Assembly: GCF_003590145.2 (NCBI RefSeq)
Contig: NZ_CP060436.1
Location: forward strand, 406,001 to 470,000
Direction: 5' to 3'
Length of the DNA stretch: 64,000 nt
Source: Pseudooceanicola algae
GTDB taxonomy: Bacteria > Pseudomonadota > Alphaproteobacteria > Rhodobacterales > Rhodobacteraceae
This document shows, piece by piece, positions 44,567 through 54,678 of the stretch. A program made the translations under genes and the position numbers. The first letter of the stretch is position 1, and the number at the start of each line of letters is the position of its first letter. The notes below the pieces were generated by a model. That model was not told the origin of the DNA, did not search any database, and saw nothing but the letters and a program-made list of their open reading frames with translations.

Positions 44567-45074
44567 AAAGATATCACGCTGCCGCGGATTTCAGACGGCG
44601 CGTGATGTCAAATCCCCAGGCCCCGGCTAGAAGAAAAGAGCGTGACGGCGGGCCGGACGGGTCTTGCCGTCGCTCGGCATCTGGAGGCGGTCTTGCGGCG
44701 TAAGCCCAACCCTTCAGCTAAGCGCGCATCCGGTGGAGCATGCGAATCACTGCCCCGTGAAGCCCGGTTTTGGGCGGAATTCGGATCAAGCAGCCCAGGA
44801 TTTCACCGGAAATCCGACTCTCTGAAAAAAAGTTGGGAACGGCTGGTCCTGGATGGGACCGGCAGGGGCAGGCCCGTATCACCCCTGTGGTGCCACCACA
44901 TGTGGTGCAGAAAAATCACGCAATCGCAATTTGAAGTATTTCCCCCGTCGAATCGGACTCGCAGGTCCTCGGTCGAGGTTGTGCAATCTGCGCTATGGAT
45001 GGGCGGAGTACCACCCATTCCCGGCAGATAATGGTTGATCCCCATCCATTCCCATGGCATCCAAGACTTACTGA
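44567..45074. other. gene-free region upstream of the dcw leader
   Basis: About 500 bp in which short open frames lack ribosome sites and family resemblance. It holds a perfect 14-bp palindrome CACCACATGTGGTG (44894-44907) preceded by an overlapping TGGTG-C-CACCA, and an imperfect inverted repeat GGATGGGCGG ... CCACCCATTCC (44997-45022). It probably carries the promoter(s) and regulatory sites for the dcw cluster. Confidence 0.45.
45035..45057 (+). promoter_or_regulatory. possible dcw promoter region with MraZ-box-like repeat
   Basis: TTGATC (45035-45040) is a -35-like box 17 bp before CATCCA. Inside the spacer, the minus strand reads TGGGA-ATGGA-TGGGG (45054-45040): two TGGGN units with 10-bp period, the pattern of MraZ-binding repeats. 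Orientation is opposite to the known E. coli case and there is no clear third unit. Confidence 0.3.
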
Positions 45075-45281
45075 AGAGGACAGGAAGTCAGAGGCGCTAA
45101 GACCTCGTAAGAAAAGACTTTCCTGACAGTGGTTCATACAGGCACCGCACTCCTCGAACGATGAGATCCGGCGTGCGGGGCGAGCAGCATCCCCCCAGGT
45201 GGCCGCGCGCAGCTGGACATACCCGGTGACGGGACGAGGGCGGCGGATAGGGCAGTGGCAGCAGCTCCTATCCGCCGTTTT
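45075..45281 (+). ncRNA. UpsM-like leader sRNA upstream of mraZ
   Basis: In Rhodobacter sphaeroides the dcw operon has a long 5' leader in which premature intrinsic termination yields the abundant sRNA UpsM (about 200 nt). Here a strong terminator ends 62 bp before mraZ, and the preceding ~200 nt hold no gene but do hold a hairpin CCGCAC/GTGCGG (45145-45178). The 5' end given is only back-projected from the length of UpsM and is not seen in the sequence. Confidence 0.6.
45241..45281 (+). terminator. attenuator-type terminator before mraZ
   Basis: CGGCGGATAGG and CCTATCCGCCG are perfect 11-bp arms around a 15-nt loop, followed by TTTT. It lies between the likely promoter and mraZ with no gene before it on this strand since mrp 720 bp upstream, so read-through must occur for dcw expression. 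Confidence 0.88.
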
Positions 45282-45343
45282 CCGTTTCAGGGGGCCCATT
45301 TGGGCATTGGATGAAGCAGGGGGAATAAGGGGCCAGCGGGACC

Positions 45344-45895
45344 TTGCGCAGCAACAGGTTCAGAGGCGAAGAGGAGCTCCGGCTCGACGGGAAGGCCAGG
45401 ATGTCCATCCCGGTCAACTTCCGTCGTATCCTTGAAAAGCAGGACCCCGATTGCGTCGAGCGTCTTCAAGGTGCTCCGGATGCCAAGCTGAACCCCACTG
45501 TCATTGTTGTCTACGGCGCCCATCTGGATGGCTATCTGGAGTGTTATTCGGTCAGCACCATGGCCGAGGTCGAGAACATGATCGACGCCTTGCCCGATGC
45601 CGATCCGCGCAAGGATCCGATGATCGACATGTTCCTGACCCATTCCCATGATGTCACGGTCGATGACACCGGCCGCATCGTCCTGCCGCAGAAGTTGCGC
45701 GAGAAGATCGGGCTGGATCAGCAGAACCCGGCCTATATCAAGGGCACCGCCAAGACGTTCCAGCTTTGGAATTTGGCCGAATACGAACGCCGCCATGGTC
45801 CACGCGACACCGCTGGCACCGTGCCCGCCTTCAATCCCAAGGCCGTCTTCGACGAGTTGCGCGATCAACTGGCCGCGCAGCCGAAGGAGGGCTGA
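45344..45895 (+). CDS. mraZ: MraZ transcriptional regulator
   Basis: 183 residues; starts at a TTG (45344), the only possible start since an in-frame stop lies at 45326. Two SpoVT/AbrB-like swapped-hairpin halves are visible: N-terminal NRFRGEEELRLDGKARMSIP and central HDVTVDDTGRIVLPQKLRE. MraZ forms rings that bind TGGG-type repeats and usually represses its own dcw operon. First gene of the cluster; rsmH follows after 3 bp. The weak TTG start suggests low synthesis. Confidence 0.93.
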   Translation: MRSNRFRGEEELRLDGKARMSIPVNFRRILEKQDPDCVERLQGAPDAKLNPTVIVVYGAHLDGYLECYSVSTMAEVENMIDALPDADPRKDPMIDMFLTHSHDVTVDDTGRIVLPQKLREKIGLDQQNPAYIKGTAKTFQLWNLAEYERRHGPRDTAGTVPAFNPKAVFDELRDQLAAQPKEG

Positions 45896-45898
45896 GTC

Positions 45899-46918
45899 GT
45901 GAGCGATCCCGAAACCGGCCGCGCCCCCCATGTTCCCGTCTTGCTTGGTCCGCTGCTGCAGGCTGTCGCGCCCGTGGCAGGCACCTGGCTTGACGGTACA
46001 TTCGGGGCTGGGGGCTATGCCCGTGGGCTGCTGGAGGCGGGCGCCGACAAGGTGATCGGCGTCGACCGCGACCCGCTCGCCATCGAGATGGCGCAGCCCT
46101 GGGCCAGTGACTACGGCGACCGTTTGCAAATCGTGCAGGCCAACTTTGCAAATCTTGACGAGGTGGCGACCGGCCTCGACGGGGTGGTGCTGGACCTTGG
46201 TGTCAGCTCCATGCAGCTGGACCTGGCCGAGCGCGGCTTTTCCTTCATGCGCGACGGGCCGCTGGACATGCGGATGAGCCAGGATGGCCCCTCGGCGGCG
46301 GATTTCGTCAACGAGATGAGCGAAGAGGACCTCGCCGACATTCTTTACCTTTATGGCGAAGAACGCGCCTCGCGTCGGATTGCCAAGGCGATCGCCCGCG
46401 AGCGGGCCGAGGGCCCGATCGCCACCACCGGCCAGTTGGCCACCATCGTCGAAAGCTGCCTGCCTCGTGCGCGCCCCGGTCAGTCGCATCCGGCCACGCG
46501 CAGCTTTCAGGGGCTGCGGATTGCGGTGAACGACGAATACGGCGCCCTTGCCGAAGGGTTGATGGCCGCCGAACGCGCGTTGAAACCCGGCGGGGCCCTG
46601 GCGGTCGTGACCTTCCATTCCATCGAGGACCGAATGGTCAAACGGTTCTTCCAGATGCGGACGGGCGGCACCGGGCGGGCCAACCGCTATGCCCCCGAGG
46701 CCGAAGAAGAAGTTGCCGCCTTCACCCAGAAAACCCGCAAGGGTATCGGCGCTGACGAAGCGGAATTGTCGGTGAACCCGCGGTCGCGCTCGGCCCGGCT
46801 GCGCGTCGGGTTCCGCACCAAAAGCCCGGCTGAAGAGATCGACCGGGCGGCCATGGGCATGCCGGGGGCCAGCAAGGCCGGGAAGACCAGCAAGGGTCGA
46901 AAAGGAAGACGGGGATGA
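45899..46918 (+). CDS. rsmH: 16S rRNA m4C1402 methyltransferase
   Basis: 339 residues from a GTG at 45899, with AGGAGG in the end of mraZ upstream. SAM-binding motif [15 protein letters not shown], then [39 protein letters not shown] and [16 protein letters not shown], all diagnostic of RsmH/MraW. It N4-methylates C1402 in the ribosomal P site. The C-terminus is Lys/Gly-rich and overlaps ftsL by 4 bp. Confidence 0.96.
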   Translation: MSDPETGRAPHVPVLLGPLLQAVAPVAGTWLDGTFGAGGYARGLLEAGADKVIGVDRDPLAIEMAQPWASDYGDRLQIVQANFANLDEVATGLDGVVLDLGVSSMQLDLAERGFSFMRDGPLDMRMSQDGPSAADFVNEMSEEDLADILYLYGEERASRRIAKAIARERAEGPIATTGQLATIVESCLPRARPGQSHPATRSFQGLRIAVNDEYGALAEGLMAAERALKPGGALAVVTFHSIEDRMVKRFFQMRTGGTGRANRYAPEAEEEVAAFTQKTRKGIGADEAELSVNPRSRSARLRVGFRTKSPAEEIDRAAMGMPGASKAGKTSKGRKGRRG

Positions 46919-47274
46919 GATCGCTTTTGTTCGTGCTCAGCGCCATGGGGCTGATCGGGCTCGCTTTCTGGGCCTACCGTGAGAACTACGAGACCAAGGC
47001 CGCGATTACCGAAGCGGTGAACATGCAGGATGATATTGCCGCCGCCCGTGCGCGTCTGTCGATGCTGCGGGCCGAATGGGCCTATCTGAACCGCCCCGAC
47101 CGACTGCGCGCCCTGGCCGAGGCCAACTTTGGCCCGCTCGGCCTGCAGCCACTGGATGCCGCGCAATTCGGGGTCGTGGCGCAGGTGCGCTTTCCCCCCG
47201 CTGAAACCCTTCGGGTCATAAACCGCAGCGTCGAGGTGTCGTCGCTGAACCAGCACGCGGACGCGGGCCAATGA
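46915..47274 (+). CDS. ftsL: cell division protein FtsL
   Basis: 119 residues. One membrane segment at about residues 3-19 ([19 protein letters not shown]), then a coiled-coil-prone stretch ([36 protein letters not shown]-like), the Rhodobacterales pattern of FtsL. It forms the FtsQLB subcomplex at the septum. Four-bp overlaps with rsmH and ftsI. Confidence 0.88.
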   Translation: MRSLLFVLSAMGLIGLAFWAYRENYETKAAITEAVNMQDDIAAARARLSMLRAEWAYLNRPDRLRALAEANFGPLGLQPLDAAQFGVVAQVRFPPAETLRVINRSVEVSSLNQHADAGQ

Positions 47275-49055
47275 CCCGCACCCCGCTGCGCCCCCTGGCC
47301 CGCATCCTCGAGGCCCGCAGCCGGGGCGTCAATCCGGACGTCATCGAACGCGAGAACATGCGCCTGCGCCACGAGGAGATGCGCGACACCTCGCGCGCCC
47401 GTGCCGAAGGGCGTCTTCTTGTGCTGGGCGCGGTCTTTTTCTGTGCCTTTTCCGTGGTCGGCCTGCGCATGGGCGGCATGGCAAGCTCGGTCCCCGAGGA
47501 ACCCCGCGCCTCGGCCAGTGGCGCCGGGATCGAGGCGCAGCGCGGCGATATCATCGACCGCGACGGGCGCATCCTTGCGACCAACATGGAAACCTATTCG
47601 CTATACGCCCATCCCCATCAGATGATCTATCCAGAGGTCGCGGCGCGGGAATTGGCGCGGATCTTCCCCGAGCTGGACGAAGATTCGCTGAAGCGGCGCT
47701 TTACCGGCAATGGCAAATTCTACTGGATCCGCCGCACCATGTCCCCCGAACAGCGCCAGGCGGTGCATGACATCGGCGATCCGGGGCTGCTGTTCGGCCC
47801 GCGCGACATGCGGCTTTATCCCAACGGGCCCATTGCGGGCCATATCCTTGGCGGCACCAGCTATGGCACCCAGGATGTCCGCTGGGCCGAGATCAAGGGC
47901 TCGGCCGGGGTCGAACATTACTTTGACGCCGCCCTGCGTGATCCGGCCAACGGCGGGGCGCCGCTGCAATTGTCCATCGATCTGACGGTTCAGGCCGCAT
48001 TGGAGCAGGTGCTGGACGGCGGCATGAAGCTGATGAATTCCAAGGGCGCCGCCGCGGTGCTGATGGATATTCACACCGGCGAGATCATTTCGATGGCCTC
48101 GCTGCCCGATTTCGACCCCAACGACCGTCCGCATCTTCCGACCTCGGGGCATCCCGACGACAGCCCGTTGTTTGATCGTGCGGTGCAGGGGGTCTATGAA
48201 CTCGGCTCGGTCTTCAAGCCCTTCACCATCGCCGATTCGCTGGAACTGGGGCTGGTGTCCCCGGACAGCATGATCGACATTCGCGGCCCCATCACCTGGG
48301 GCCGGTTCCGCATCCGGGACGACCATTACCTTGGCACCAGTGCGGATGTGACCAAGATCCTCGTGGAAAGCTCCAACATCGGGACGGCGCGCATCAGCCA
48401 GATGATCGGGGCGCAGCGGCAGCAGGAATTCCTGCGCAAGCTGGGCCTTTTCGATCCGGCCCCGGTCGAGCTGTCCGAAGCCGAGGTGACCAAGCCCAAT
48501 TACCAGTCGAACTGGTCCGAACTGACGACGATGACCGTGTCCTATGGTCACGGCATGTCGGTCACGCCGCTTCACCTTGCGACGGCCTATGCGGCGATTG
48601 CCAATGGCGGTCGCCTGATCCAGCCGACACTGCTGAAGCGTGAAACGCCCCAGGTCGGCGAGAGGGTCATGTCTGAAAACACCGCCGCCACAGTGCGCCG
48701 GATGCTGCGCCTTGTGGTCACCGAAGGGACCGCCAGTTTCGGCGACGTGCCCGGCTATGATGTCGGGGGCAAGACCGGCACCGCGAACAAGCTGAAGCCC
48801 TCGGGCGGCTATTACGAGGACAAGACCATCGGTACCTTCGCCTCGATCTTCCCGATCCGGGATCCGAAATATGCGTTGGTGGTGATGCTCGACGAACCCT
48901 CGACCCATATCTATGGCCAGGACCGCCGCACCGCCGGCTGGACGGCCGTTCCCGTCGCCGCCGAACTGATCCGCCGCATCGGTCCGCTGCTGGGGCTGCG
49001 CCCCTACATTGAACCCGCAAGTGGGGCTGCTATAACGCAGGCGTCGTCCCACTGA
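47271..49055 (+). CDS. ftsI: penicillin-binding protein 3 (septal transpeptidase)
   Basis: 594 residues. Cytoplasmic Arg-rich N-terminus, membrane anchor around 48-66, PBP dimerisation domain (QRGDIIDRDGRILATN), and the transpeptidase triad: Ser313/Lys316 in GSVFKPF, SSN at 367-369, KTGT at 501-504. It cross-links septal peptidoglycan with FtsW. Overlaps ftsL by 4 bp; 42 bp before murE. Confidence 0.96.
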   Translation: MTRTPLRPLARILEARSRGVNPDVIERENMRLRHEEMRDTSRARAEGRLLVLGAVFFCAFSVVGLRMGGMASSVPEEPRASASGAGIEAQRGDIIDRDGRILATNMETYSLYAHPHQMIYPEVAARELARIFPELDEDSLKRRFTGNGKFYWIRRTMSPEQRQAVHDIGDPGLLFGPRDMRLYPNGPIAGHILGGTSYGTQDVRWAEIKGSAGVEHYFDAALRDPANGGAPLQLSIDLTVQAALEQVLDGGMKLMNSKGAAAVLMDIHTGEIISMASLPDFDPNDRPHLPTSGHPDDSPLFDRAVQGVYELGSVFKPFTIADSLELGLVSPDSMIDIRGPITWGRFRIRDDHYLGTSADVTKILVESSNIGTARISQMIGAQRQQEFLRKLGLFDPAPVELSEAEVTKPNYQSNWSELTTMTVSYGHGMSVTPLHLATAYAAIANGGRLIQPTLLKRETPQVGERVMSENTAATVRRMLRLVVTEGTASFGDVPGYDVGGKTGTANKLKPSGGYYEDKTIGTFASIFPIRDPKYALVVMLDEPSTHIYGQDRRTAGWTAVPVAAELIRRIGPLLGLRPYIEPASGAAITQASSH

Positions 49056-49097
49056 GATGACGGGAGAAGGGGCAAGAGGCCCCGGAAAGGCGCAGCG

Positions 49098-50609
49098 ATG
49101 ACATCGGGACACGAGGCTTCGGGACAGGCTGCAAAATCGCTGACAGAGCTCGGGTTGACGGCCCGGGGGGGGCGCAGCGCGCAGGTCACCGGCCTGGCGG
49201 TCGACAGTCGCGAGGTTGAAGACGGCTTCCTGTTCGCGGCCATGCCCGGCACCCGGATCCATGGCGCCGAATTCACCGAAACGGCGCTGGCCAACGGGGC
49301 GATTGCCCTGCTGACGGATGCCGAAGGCGCGCGGATCGCCGCGCCCGCCCTTGCCGCCTCGGCGCGCGAGATCGCGCTGATTGTTGCCGAAGATCCCCGC
49401 CAGGCGCTGGCCTGTGCGGCCTCTCTCTGGTTCGGGGCGCAACCGCGTGTCGTCGTCGCCATCACCGGCACCAATGGCAAGACCTCGGTCGCGACCTTCC
49501 TGCGCCAGATCTGGCAGGCGCTCGGCGCGCAGGCCATCAACCTTGGCACCACCGGGGTCGAGGGCGACTTCAGCCGCCCCTTGCATCACACCACGCCCGA
49601 ACCCCTGACCCTGCACCGCGTGCTGGCCGAAGCCGCCGCCGCCGGGATCACCCATTGCGCGATGGAGGCCTCGTCCCACGGGTTGGCCCAACGTCGCCTC
49701 GACGGCGTCATGCTGACCGCCGGGGGGTTCACCAACCTGACCCAGGATCACCTCGATTATCACGCCGATCTCAACGACTATTTCCGCGCCAAGGCCGGGT
49801 TGTTCATCCGTGTTCTGCCGCCCGAAGGCCATGCGGTCATCAACCTCGACGGGGAAAAGGGCGCCGACATGGTCTCCGAGGCCGAGGCGCGTGGCCTTGA
49901 CGTGATGAGCGTCGGCATGGCCCCCCTGGCCGAGATGCAGGTCAGGGCGCGGCGTTTCGATCCGCAAGGCCAGGTGCTGCGTCTGGCCTTCAATGGTCAG
50001 GATTATCAGATCAATCTGCCGCTGATTGGCGATTTCCAGGGCGAAAACGTGCTGGTGGCCGCCGGCCTGGCGCTGCTGACGGGCTACCCCCCGGAAGAAG
50101 TCTTTCCGGTACTGGACCATCTTCAGGGCGTGCGTGGCCGGATGCAGCTGGCCGCCTCGCGGGCCAACGGGGCTTCGGTCTTTGTCGATTTCGCGCATAC
50201 GCCCGATGCGGTGGCCACGGCCCTGCAATCCCTGCGCCCTCATGTGATGGGCCGGATCATCGCGCTGATCGGGGCGGGCGGCGACCGGGATCGGACCAAG
50301 CGTCCCCTGATGGGGCAGGCGGCGGCGGAACATGCCGATCTGGTCTTTGTGACCGACGACAACCCCCGCTCTGAAGACCCGGCAGCCATCCGTCAGGAAG
50401 TCATGCTCGGCTGTCCCGAGGCGACCGAGATCGCCGACCGGGCCGAGGCGATCCTGCGCGCGGTCGATGCGCTTGGACCCGGGGATGCGCTGCTGATCTG
50501 CGGCAAGGGGCATGAAACCGGACAGATCGTCGGCGATACGGTCTTTCCCTTCGATGATGTCGAACAGGCCTCGGTCGCGGTGGCAGCCCTTGACGGGAGG
50601 CTGGCATGA
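49098..50609 (+). CDS. murE: UDP-MurNAc-L-Ala-D-Glu--meso-DAP ligase
   Basis: 503 residues. ATP-binding AITGTNGKTSVATF, central domain LTQDHLDYHADLNDYFRAK, and the DNPRSEDP motif whose Asn/Arg selects meso-diaminopimelate, so the organism has DAP-type peptidoglycan. It adds the third residue of the stem peptide. Overlaps murF by 4 bp. Confidence 0.97.
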   Translation: MTSGHEASGQAAKSLTELGLTARGGRSAQVTGLAVDSREVEDGFLFAAMPGTRIHGAEFTETALANGAIALLTDAEGARIAAPALAASAREIALIVAEDPRQALACAASLWFGAQPRVVVAITGTNGKTSVATFLRQIWQALGAQAINLGTTGVEGDFSRPLHHTTPEPLTLHRVLAEAAAAGITHCAMEASSHGLAQRRLDGVMLTAGGFTNLTQDHLDYHADLNDYFRAKAGLFIRVLPPEGHAVINLDGEKGADMVSEAEARGLDVMSVGMAPLAEMQVRARRFDPQGQVLRLAFNGQDYQINLPLIGDFQGENVLVAAGLALLTGYPPEEVFPVLDHLQGVRGRMQLAASRANGASVFVDFAHTPDAVATALQSLRPHVMGRIIALIGAGGDRDRTKRPLMGQAAAEHADLVFVTDDNPRSEDPAAIRQEVMLGCPEATEIADRAEAILRAVDALGPGDALLICGKGHETGQIVGDTVFPFDDVEQASVAVAALDGRLA

Positions 50610-52039
50610 TCGAAACGCTCTGGACCTCGGCTGCCGCGGCGCGGGCCACGGGCGGCACGGTGACGCAAAGCTTCACGGCCTCCGGGATTTCCATCGACAC
50701 CCGGGCGCTGGAACGCGGCGATCTGTTCGTGGCGCTGAAGGATGTGCGCGACGGCCATGATTTCGTGGCTCAGGCGCTGGAAAAGGGCGCGGCGGCGGCA
50801 TTGGTCAGCCACCGGCCCGAAGGGCTGCCCGACGACGCGCCGCTGCTGATCGTGCCGGATGTGCTCGAGGGGCTCGAGGCGCTGGCCGCCGCCGCCCGGC
50901 GCCGGATGCAGGGCAAGGTCGTCGCGGTCACCGGATCGGCGGGCAAGACATCGACCAAGGAAATGCTGCGCGACGTGATCGGCGATCAGGCCCGCGTCCA
51001 TGTGGCCGAAGCCAGTTACAACAACCATTGGGGCGTGCCCCTGACGCTGGCCCGAATGCCGCGCGAGACCGAAATCGCGGTGATCGAGATCGGCATGAAC
51101 CATCCCGGTGAAATCGAACCGCTGGCGCGTCTGGCCCGGCCCCATGTTGCCCTGATCACCACCATCGCGCCTGCACACCTTGAGGCCTTCCCTTCGGTCG
51201 AGGCGATTGCCGAGGAAAAGGCCACGATCTTCAAGGGGCTGGTGCGCGGCGGTGTGGCGGTCATCAACGGCGATCTGCCGACCACGGGCCTGATGGTGGC
51301 GCGGGCACGGGCCGAACGGGCGCGGGTGCTGCGGTTCGGCGAAAGCCGGGGCTGCCATCATCGCCTGACAGAGGTGATGTTCACCGACAGATGCCTTGTC
51401 TGCCATGCGCGCGCCTGGCGCACGCCGGTGACCTACAAGGTCTCGGCCACGGGGCGGCATTTCGCGATGAACGGGCTGGCGGTGCTGGCCGTGGCCCATG
51501 TGCTGGGTCTGGACCGGGCGCTGGCCCTGTCCTCGATCGGGCGATGGACGCCCCCGGCGGGGCGGGGGCTGCGCCAGTGGCGGGTGCTCGACCCGCTGGA
51601 CCGGGCGCTGAGCTTTGAACTGATCGACGACGCCTTTAACGCCAACCCGGTCTCGATGGCTGCAGCACTGGATGTGCTGGCCGCCTCGAACCCGCGCGAC
51701 AACCTTGGCCGGTTTTCCGAAGGCCGCCGCATCGCCATCCTGGGCGAGATGCTGGAGCTTGGCCCGCAGGAGGCCGAGATGCACCGCGCCCTGGCCGATC
51801 TGCCGGCGCTGAACGACATTGACCTGATCCATTGCGTCGGGCCGCGCATGCGCGCCTTCTACGAAGCGCTTCCCGATCACCGGCGCGGCCGGTTCGAAGA
51901 AACCGTGACTCCGCTGTCACGCGACCCGATGCGGCTGGTCGACGCCGGCGATGTCGTGCTCATCAAGGGCTCCAAGGGGTCCAGGGTGTCGCTGCTGGTT
52001 GACGCCCTGCGCAAACTCAGCCATCCGGCCGAGGAATGA
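50606..52039 (+). CDS. murF: UDP-MurNAc-tripeptide--D-Ala-D-Ala ligase
   Basis: 477 residues. SIDTRALERGDLFVAL N-terminal domain, ATP motif VTGSAGKTSTKEML, HWGVPLTLARMP and IEIGMNHPGEIEPLA in the core, and the C-terminal ADP-binding domain (DDAFNANPVSMAAALD, AILGEMLELG). It completes the UDP-MurNAc-pentapeptide. An odd Cys/His cluster (GCHHRL, RCLVCHARAW) sits at about residues 251-273, in the loop between core and C-terminal domain. Confidence 0.96.
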   Translation: MIETLWTSAAAARATGGTVTQSFTASGISIDTRALERGDLFVALKDVRDGHDFVAQALEKGAAAALVSHRPEGLPDDAPLLIVPDVLEGLEALAAAARRRMQGKVVAVTGSAGKTSTKEMLRDVIGDQARVHVAEASYNNHWGVPLTLARMPRETEIAVIEIGMNHPGEIEPLARLARPHVALITTIAPAHLEAFPSVEAIAEEKATIFKGLVRGGVAVINGDLPTTGLMVARARAERARVLRFGESRGCHHRLTEVMFTDRCLVCHARAWRTPVTYKVSATGRHFAMNGLAVLAVAHVLGLDRALALSSIGRWTPPAGRGLRQWRVLDPLDRALSFELIDDAFNANPVSMAAALDVLAASNPRDNLGRFSEGRRIAILGEMLELGPQEAEMHRALADLPALNDIDLIHCVGPRMRAFYEALPDHRRGRFEETVTPLSRDPMRLVDAGDVVLIKGSKGSRVSLLVDALRKLSHPAEE

Positions 52040-52112
52040 CGGGACAGCGATCCCGTGAACTGCCCCGGACCTGCCATCTGGTCAGCCCCGAGGAACAAGA
52101 AGGACTACGCAG

Positions 52113-53195
52113 ATGCTGTATTGGCTGACCAGCTTGTCGGATGGCGGGGATGTTTTCAACCTGTTCCGCTATATCACCTTTCGTGCCGGTGGTGCCTTTC
52201 TGACGGCGCTGATCTTCGGCTTCCTGTTCGGGCGGCCGCTGATCGACGTGTTGCGCCGTCGTCAGGGCAAGGGCCAGCCGATCCGCGATGACGGTCCCGA
52301 AGGGCACCTGATGAAGGCCGGCACGCCGACCATGGGCGGTTTGCTGATCGTGGGGGCGCTGGTGACATCGACCCTGCTCTGGGCGCGGCTCGACAATGCC
52401 TATATCTGGCTGGTGCTTTTCGTGACCATGGCCTTTGGCCTGATCGGCTTTGCGGATGATTATGCCAAGGTCTCCAAGCAGAACACCGCCGGGGTCTCGG
52501 GCAAGCTGCGGCTGGCGCTCGGCTTCGGCATCGCGCTGATCGCCACCCTCTGGGCGACCTGGCTGCATCCCGAGGACCTGCAATCGCAACTCGCGCTGCC
52601 GATCTTCAAGGACGTTCTGGTCAACCTCGGCTGGCTGTTCCTGCCCTTCGCGATGTTCGTCATCGTGGGCGCTGCCAATGCGGTGAACCTGACCGACGGG
52701 CTGGACGGGCTGGCGATCATGCCGGTGATGATCGCCTCTTCGGCGCTTGGGATCATCGCCTATACCGTCGGGCGCACCGACTTTACCGAATACCTCGGGC
52801 TGCATTACGTACCCGGCTCGGGCGAGATCATCATCTTTGTCGCCGGGCTTGTTGGCGGGGGCCTCGGGTTCCTGTGGTACAACGCGCCCCCCGCTGCTGT
52901 CTTCATGGGCGATACGGGCAGCCTTGCCCTGGGCGGCGCGCTTGGCGCCATCGCGGTGGTGACCAAGCACGAGATCGTGCTGGGCATCGTCGGCGGCCTT
53001 TTCGTGGTCGAGGCGCTTTCGGTGATCATCCAGGTCGCCTATTTCAAGCGCACCGGTAAACGGGTCTTCCTGATGGCGCCGATCCACCACCATTACGAAA
53101 AGAAGGGCTGGGCCGAGCCGCAGATCGTCATCCGGTTCTGGATCATCTCGCTGATCCTGGCGATCATCGGCCTTGCGACACTGAAGCTGCGCTAA
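52113..53195 (+). CDS. mraY: phospho-MurNAc-pentapeptide transferase
   Basis: 360 residues, about ten membrane segments. Diagnostic sites are [13 protein letters not shown], the Asp-rich [41 protein letters not shown], and the cytoplasmic HHH loop [10 protein letters not shown]. It transfers phospho-MurNAc-pentapeptide to undecaprenyl phosphate, giving lipid I at the inner membrane. A 73-bp gap separates it from murF. Confidence 0.97.
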   Translation: MLYWLTSLSDGGDVFNLFRYITFRAGGAFLTALIFGFLFGRPLIDVLRRRQGKGQPIRDDGPEGHLMKAGTPTMGGLLIVGALVTSTLLWARLDNAYIWLVLFVTMAFGLIGFADDYAKVSKQNTAGVSGKLRLALGFGIALIATLWATWLHPEDLQSQLALPIFKDVLVNLGWLFLPFAMFVIVGAANAVNLTDGLDGLAIMPVMIASSALGIIAYTVGRTDFTEYLGLHYVPGSGEIIIFVAGLVGGGLGFLWYNAPPAAVFMGDTGSLALGGALGAIAVVTKHEIVLGIVGGLFVVEALSVIIQVAYFKRTGKRVFLMAPIHHHYEKKGWAEPQIVIRFWIISLILAIIGLATLKLR

Positions 53196-53234
53196 GGCGC
53201 GCGCGGGCCTGCCTGACATGTGAAAGGGACGAAG

Positions 53235-54656
53235 ATGATTGCGGTGCCGGGGTTCGAAGGACAGAAGGTGGCGGTGCTGGGGCTTGGCCGGTCCGGCCGG
53301 GCGACGGTACGGTCCCTGCAGGCTGGTGGCGCGACTGTCGTTGCCTGGGATGACGGGGCCGATGCGGCCAGTATCGCGGCCGGTGAAGGCATCGCGCTGG
53401 TTGATCTGACGCAGCCCGGTACCTTCGAGGACATCGCCTGTCTCGTGACCTCGCCCGGTATCCCGCATCTTTATCCCGCGCCTCATCCCGTGATTGCCGC
53501 CGCGCTGGCCGCCGGGGTGCCCGTCGACAATGACATCGGCCTGTTCTTCCGCTCGCTCGGCCGGGCGGATTGGGATCGCTTCGATCAGGCGCCCCGGGTG
53601 GTCGCGGTCACCGGGTCGAACGGGAAATCCACCACCTCCGCGCTGATCGCCCATATCCTGACCGAAGCGGGGCGCGAGGTGCAACTGGCCGGCAATATCG
53701 GGCGCGGTGTGCTGGATATCGACCCGCCCGAAGACGGCGGGATCGTGGTGCTGGAACTGTCCTCCTACCAGACCGAGCTTGCCAGGTCCCTGACGCCGGA
53801 TGTGGCGGTCTTTACCAATCTCTCCCCCGATCACCTGGATCGCCATGGTGGGCCGGGGGGCTATTTCGCGGCCAAGCGGCGGCTGTTCGCCGAGGGCGGT
53901 CCGGATCGCTGCGTGATCGGCGTGGACGAGGTCGAAGGCCGCTTTCTGGCCGGGCAATTGTCCGAAGGGCCGGCGGATGACCGGGTGATCCGGATCTCGT
54001 CGGGGCAGAAGCTGGGCGGGCCGGGCTGGGCGATCTTTGCCCGCAAGGGGTTCCTGTCGGAATATCGCAAGGGCCGTCAGATCGCCTCTGTCGATCTGCG
54101 CAGCGTGGCGGGTCTGCCGGGGGCGCATAACCACCAGAACGCCTGCGCGGCCTTTGCCGTGGCGCGCACCCTTGGTCTTGGTCCGCGTCCCATCGAGGCG
54201 GCGTTCCACAGTTTCCAGGGGTTGCCGCACCGCAGCCAGCTGATCGCAGAGGCCGATGGCGTCCGCTTCGTCAACGACAGCAAGGCCACCAATATCGATT
54301 CCGCCCGACAGGCATTGATGGCGTTTCGCAAGATCCGCTGGATCTGTGGCGGCCTGCAGAAGGAAGGCGCGATCGACCCGCTTCTTGAGGCGACAGGGCA
54401 GGTGCGCAAGGCCTATGTCATCGGGCGTGAGGCGGCGCATTTCGCCATGCAGCTGAAGGGCCTGCAGGTCGATGTCTGCGGCGACATGGCGACCGCCGTT
54501 GCCCGCGCCACGGCCGATGCCGAACCGGGCGACACGGTGCTTCTGGCCCCGGCCACAGCCAGTTTCGATCAATACGACAGCTTTGAGCGCCGGGGCGAGG
54601 ATTTTGCCGCCGAGGTCGAGGCCTGTCTTGCAACCCGCGCAACGGTCAAGGGCTGA
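53235..54656 (+). CDS. murD: UDP-MurNAc-L-Ala--D-Glu ligase
   Basis: 473 residues from ATG 53235, with AAAGGGACG just upstream; a GTG five codons earlier overlaps that ribosome site. Motifs: [62 protein letters not shown] and FVNDSKATN. It adds D-Glu to UDP-MurNAc-L-Ala. It is the last gene of the first dcw block; the next gene converges with only 22 bp between stops. Confidence 0.95.
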   Translation: MIAVPGFEGQKVAVLGLGRSGRATVRSLQAGGATVVAWDDGADAASIAAGEGIALVDLTQPGTFEDIACLVTSPGIPHLYPAPHPVIAAALAAGVPVDNDIGLFFRSLGRADWDRFDQAPRVVAVTGSNGKSTTSALIAHILTEAGREVQLAGNIGRGVLDIDPPEDGGIVVLELSSYQTELARSLTPDVAVFTNLSPDHLDRHGGPGGYFAAKRRLFAEGGPDRCVIGVDEVEGRFLAGQLSEGPADDRVIRISSGQKLGGPGWAIFARKGFLSEYRKGRQIASVDLRSVAGLPGAHNHQNACAAFAVARTLGLGPRPIEAAFHSFQGLPHRSQLIAEADGVRFVNDSKATNIDSARQALMAFRKIRWICGGLQKEGAIDPLLEATGQVRKAYVIGREAAHFAMQLKGLQVDVCGDMATAVARATADAEPGDTVLLAPATASFDQYDSFERRGEDFAAEVEACLATRATVKG

Positions 54657-54678
54657 CAGGGCGCGCGCTGGCCCCGTT

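Noticed and set aside
44642-45031. Possible 129-codon gene before mraZ
   Set aside because: No ribosome site, no family resemblance, and the composition and palindromes fit a regulatory region.
44916-45299. Minus-strand 127-codon frame across the dcw leader
   Set aside because: It runs through the intrinsic terminator and has no ribosome site or recognisable domain.
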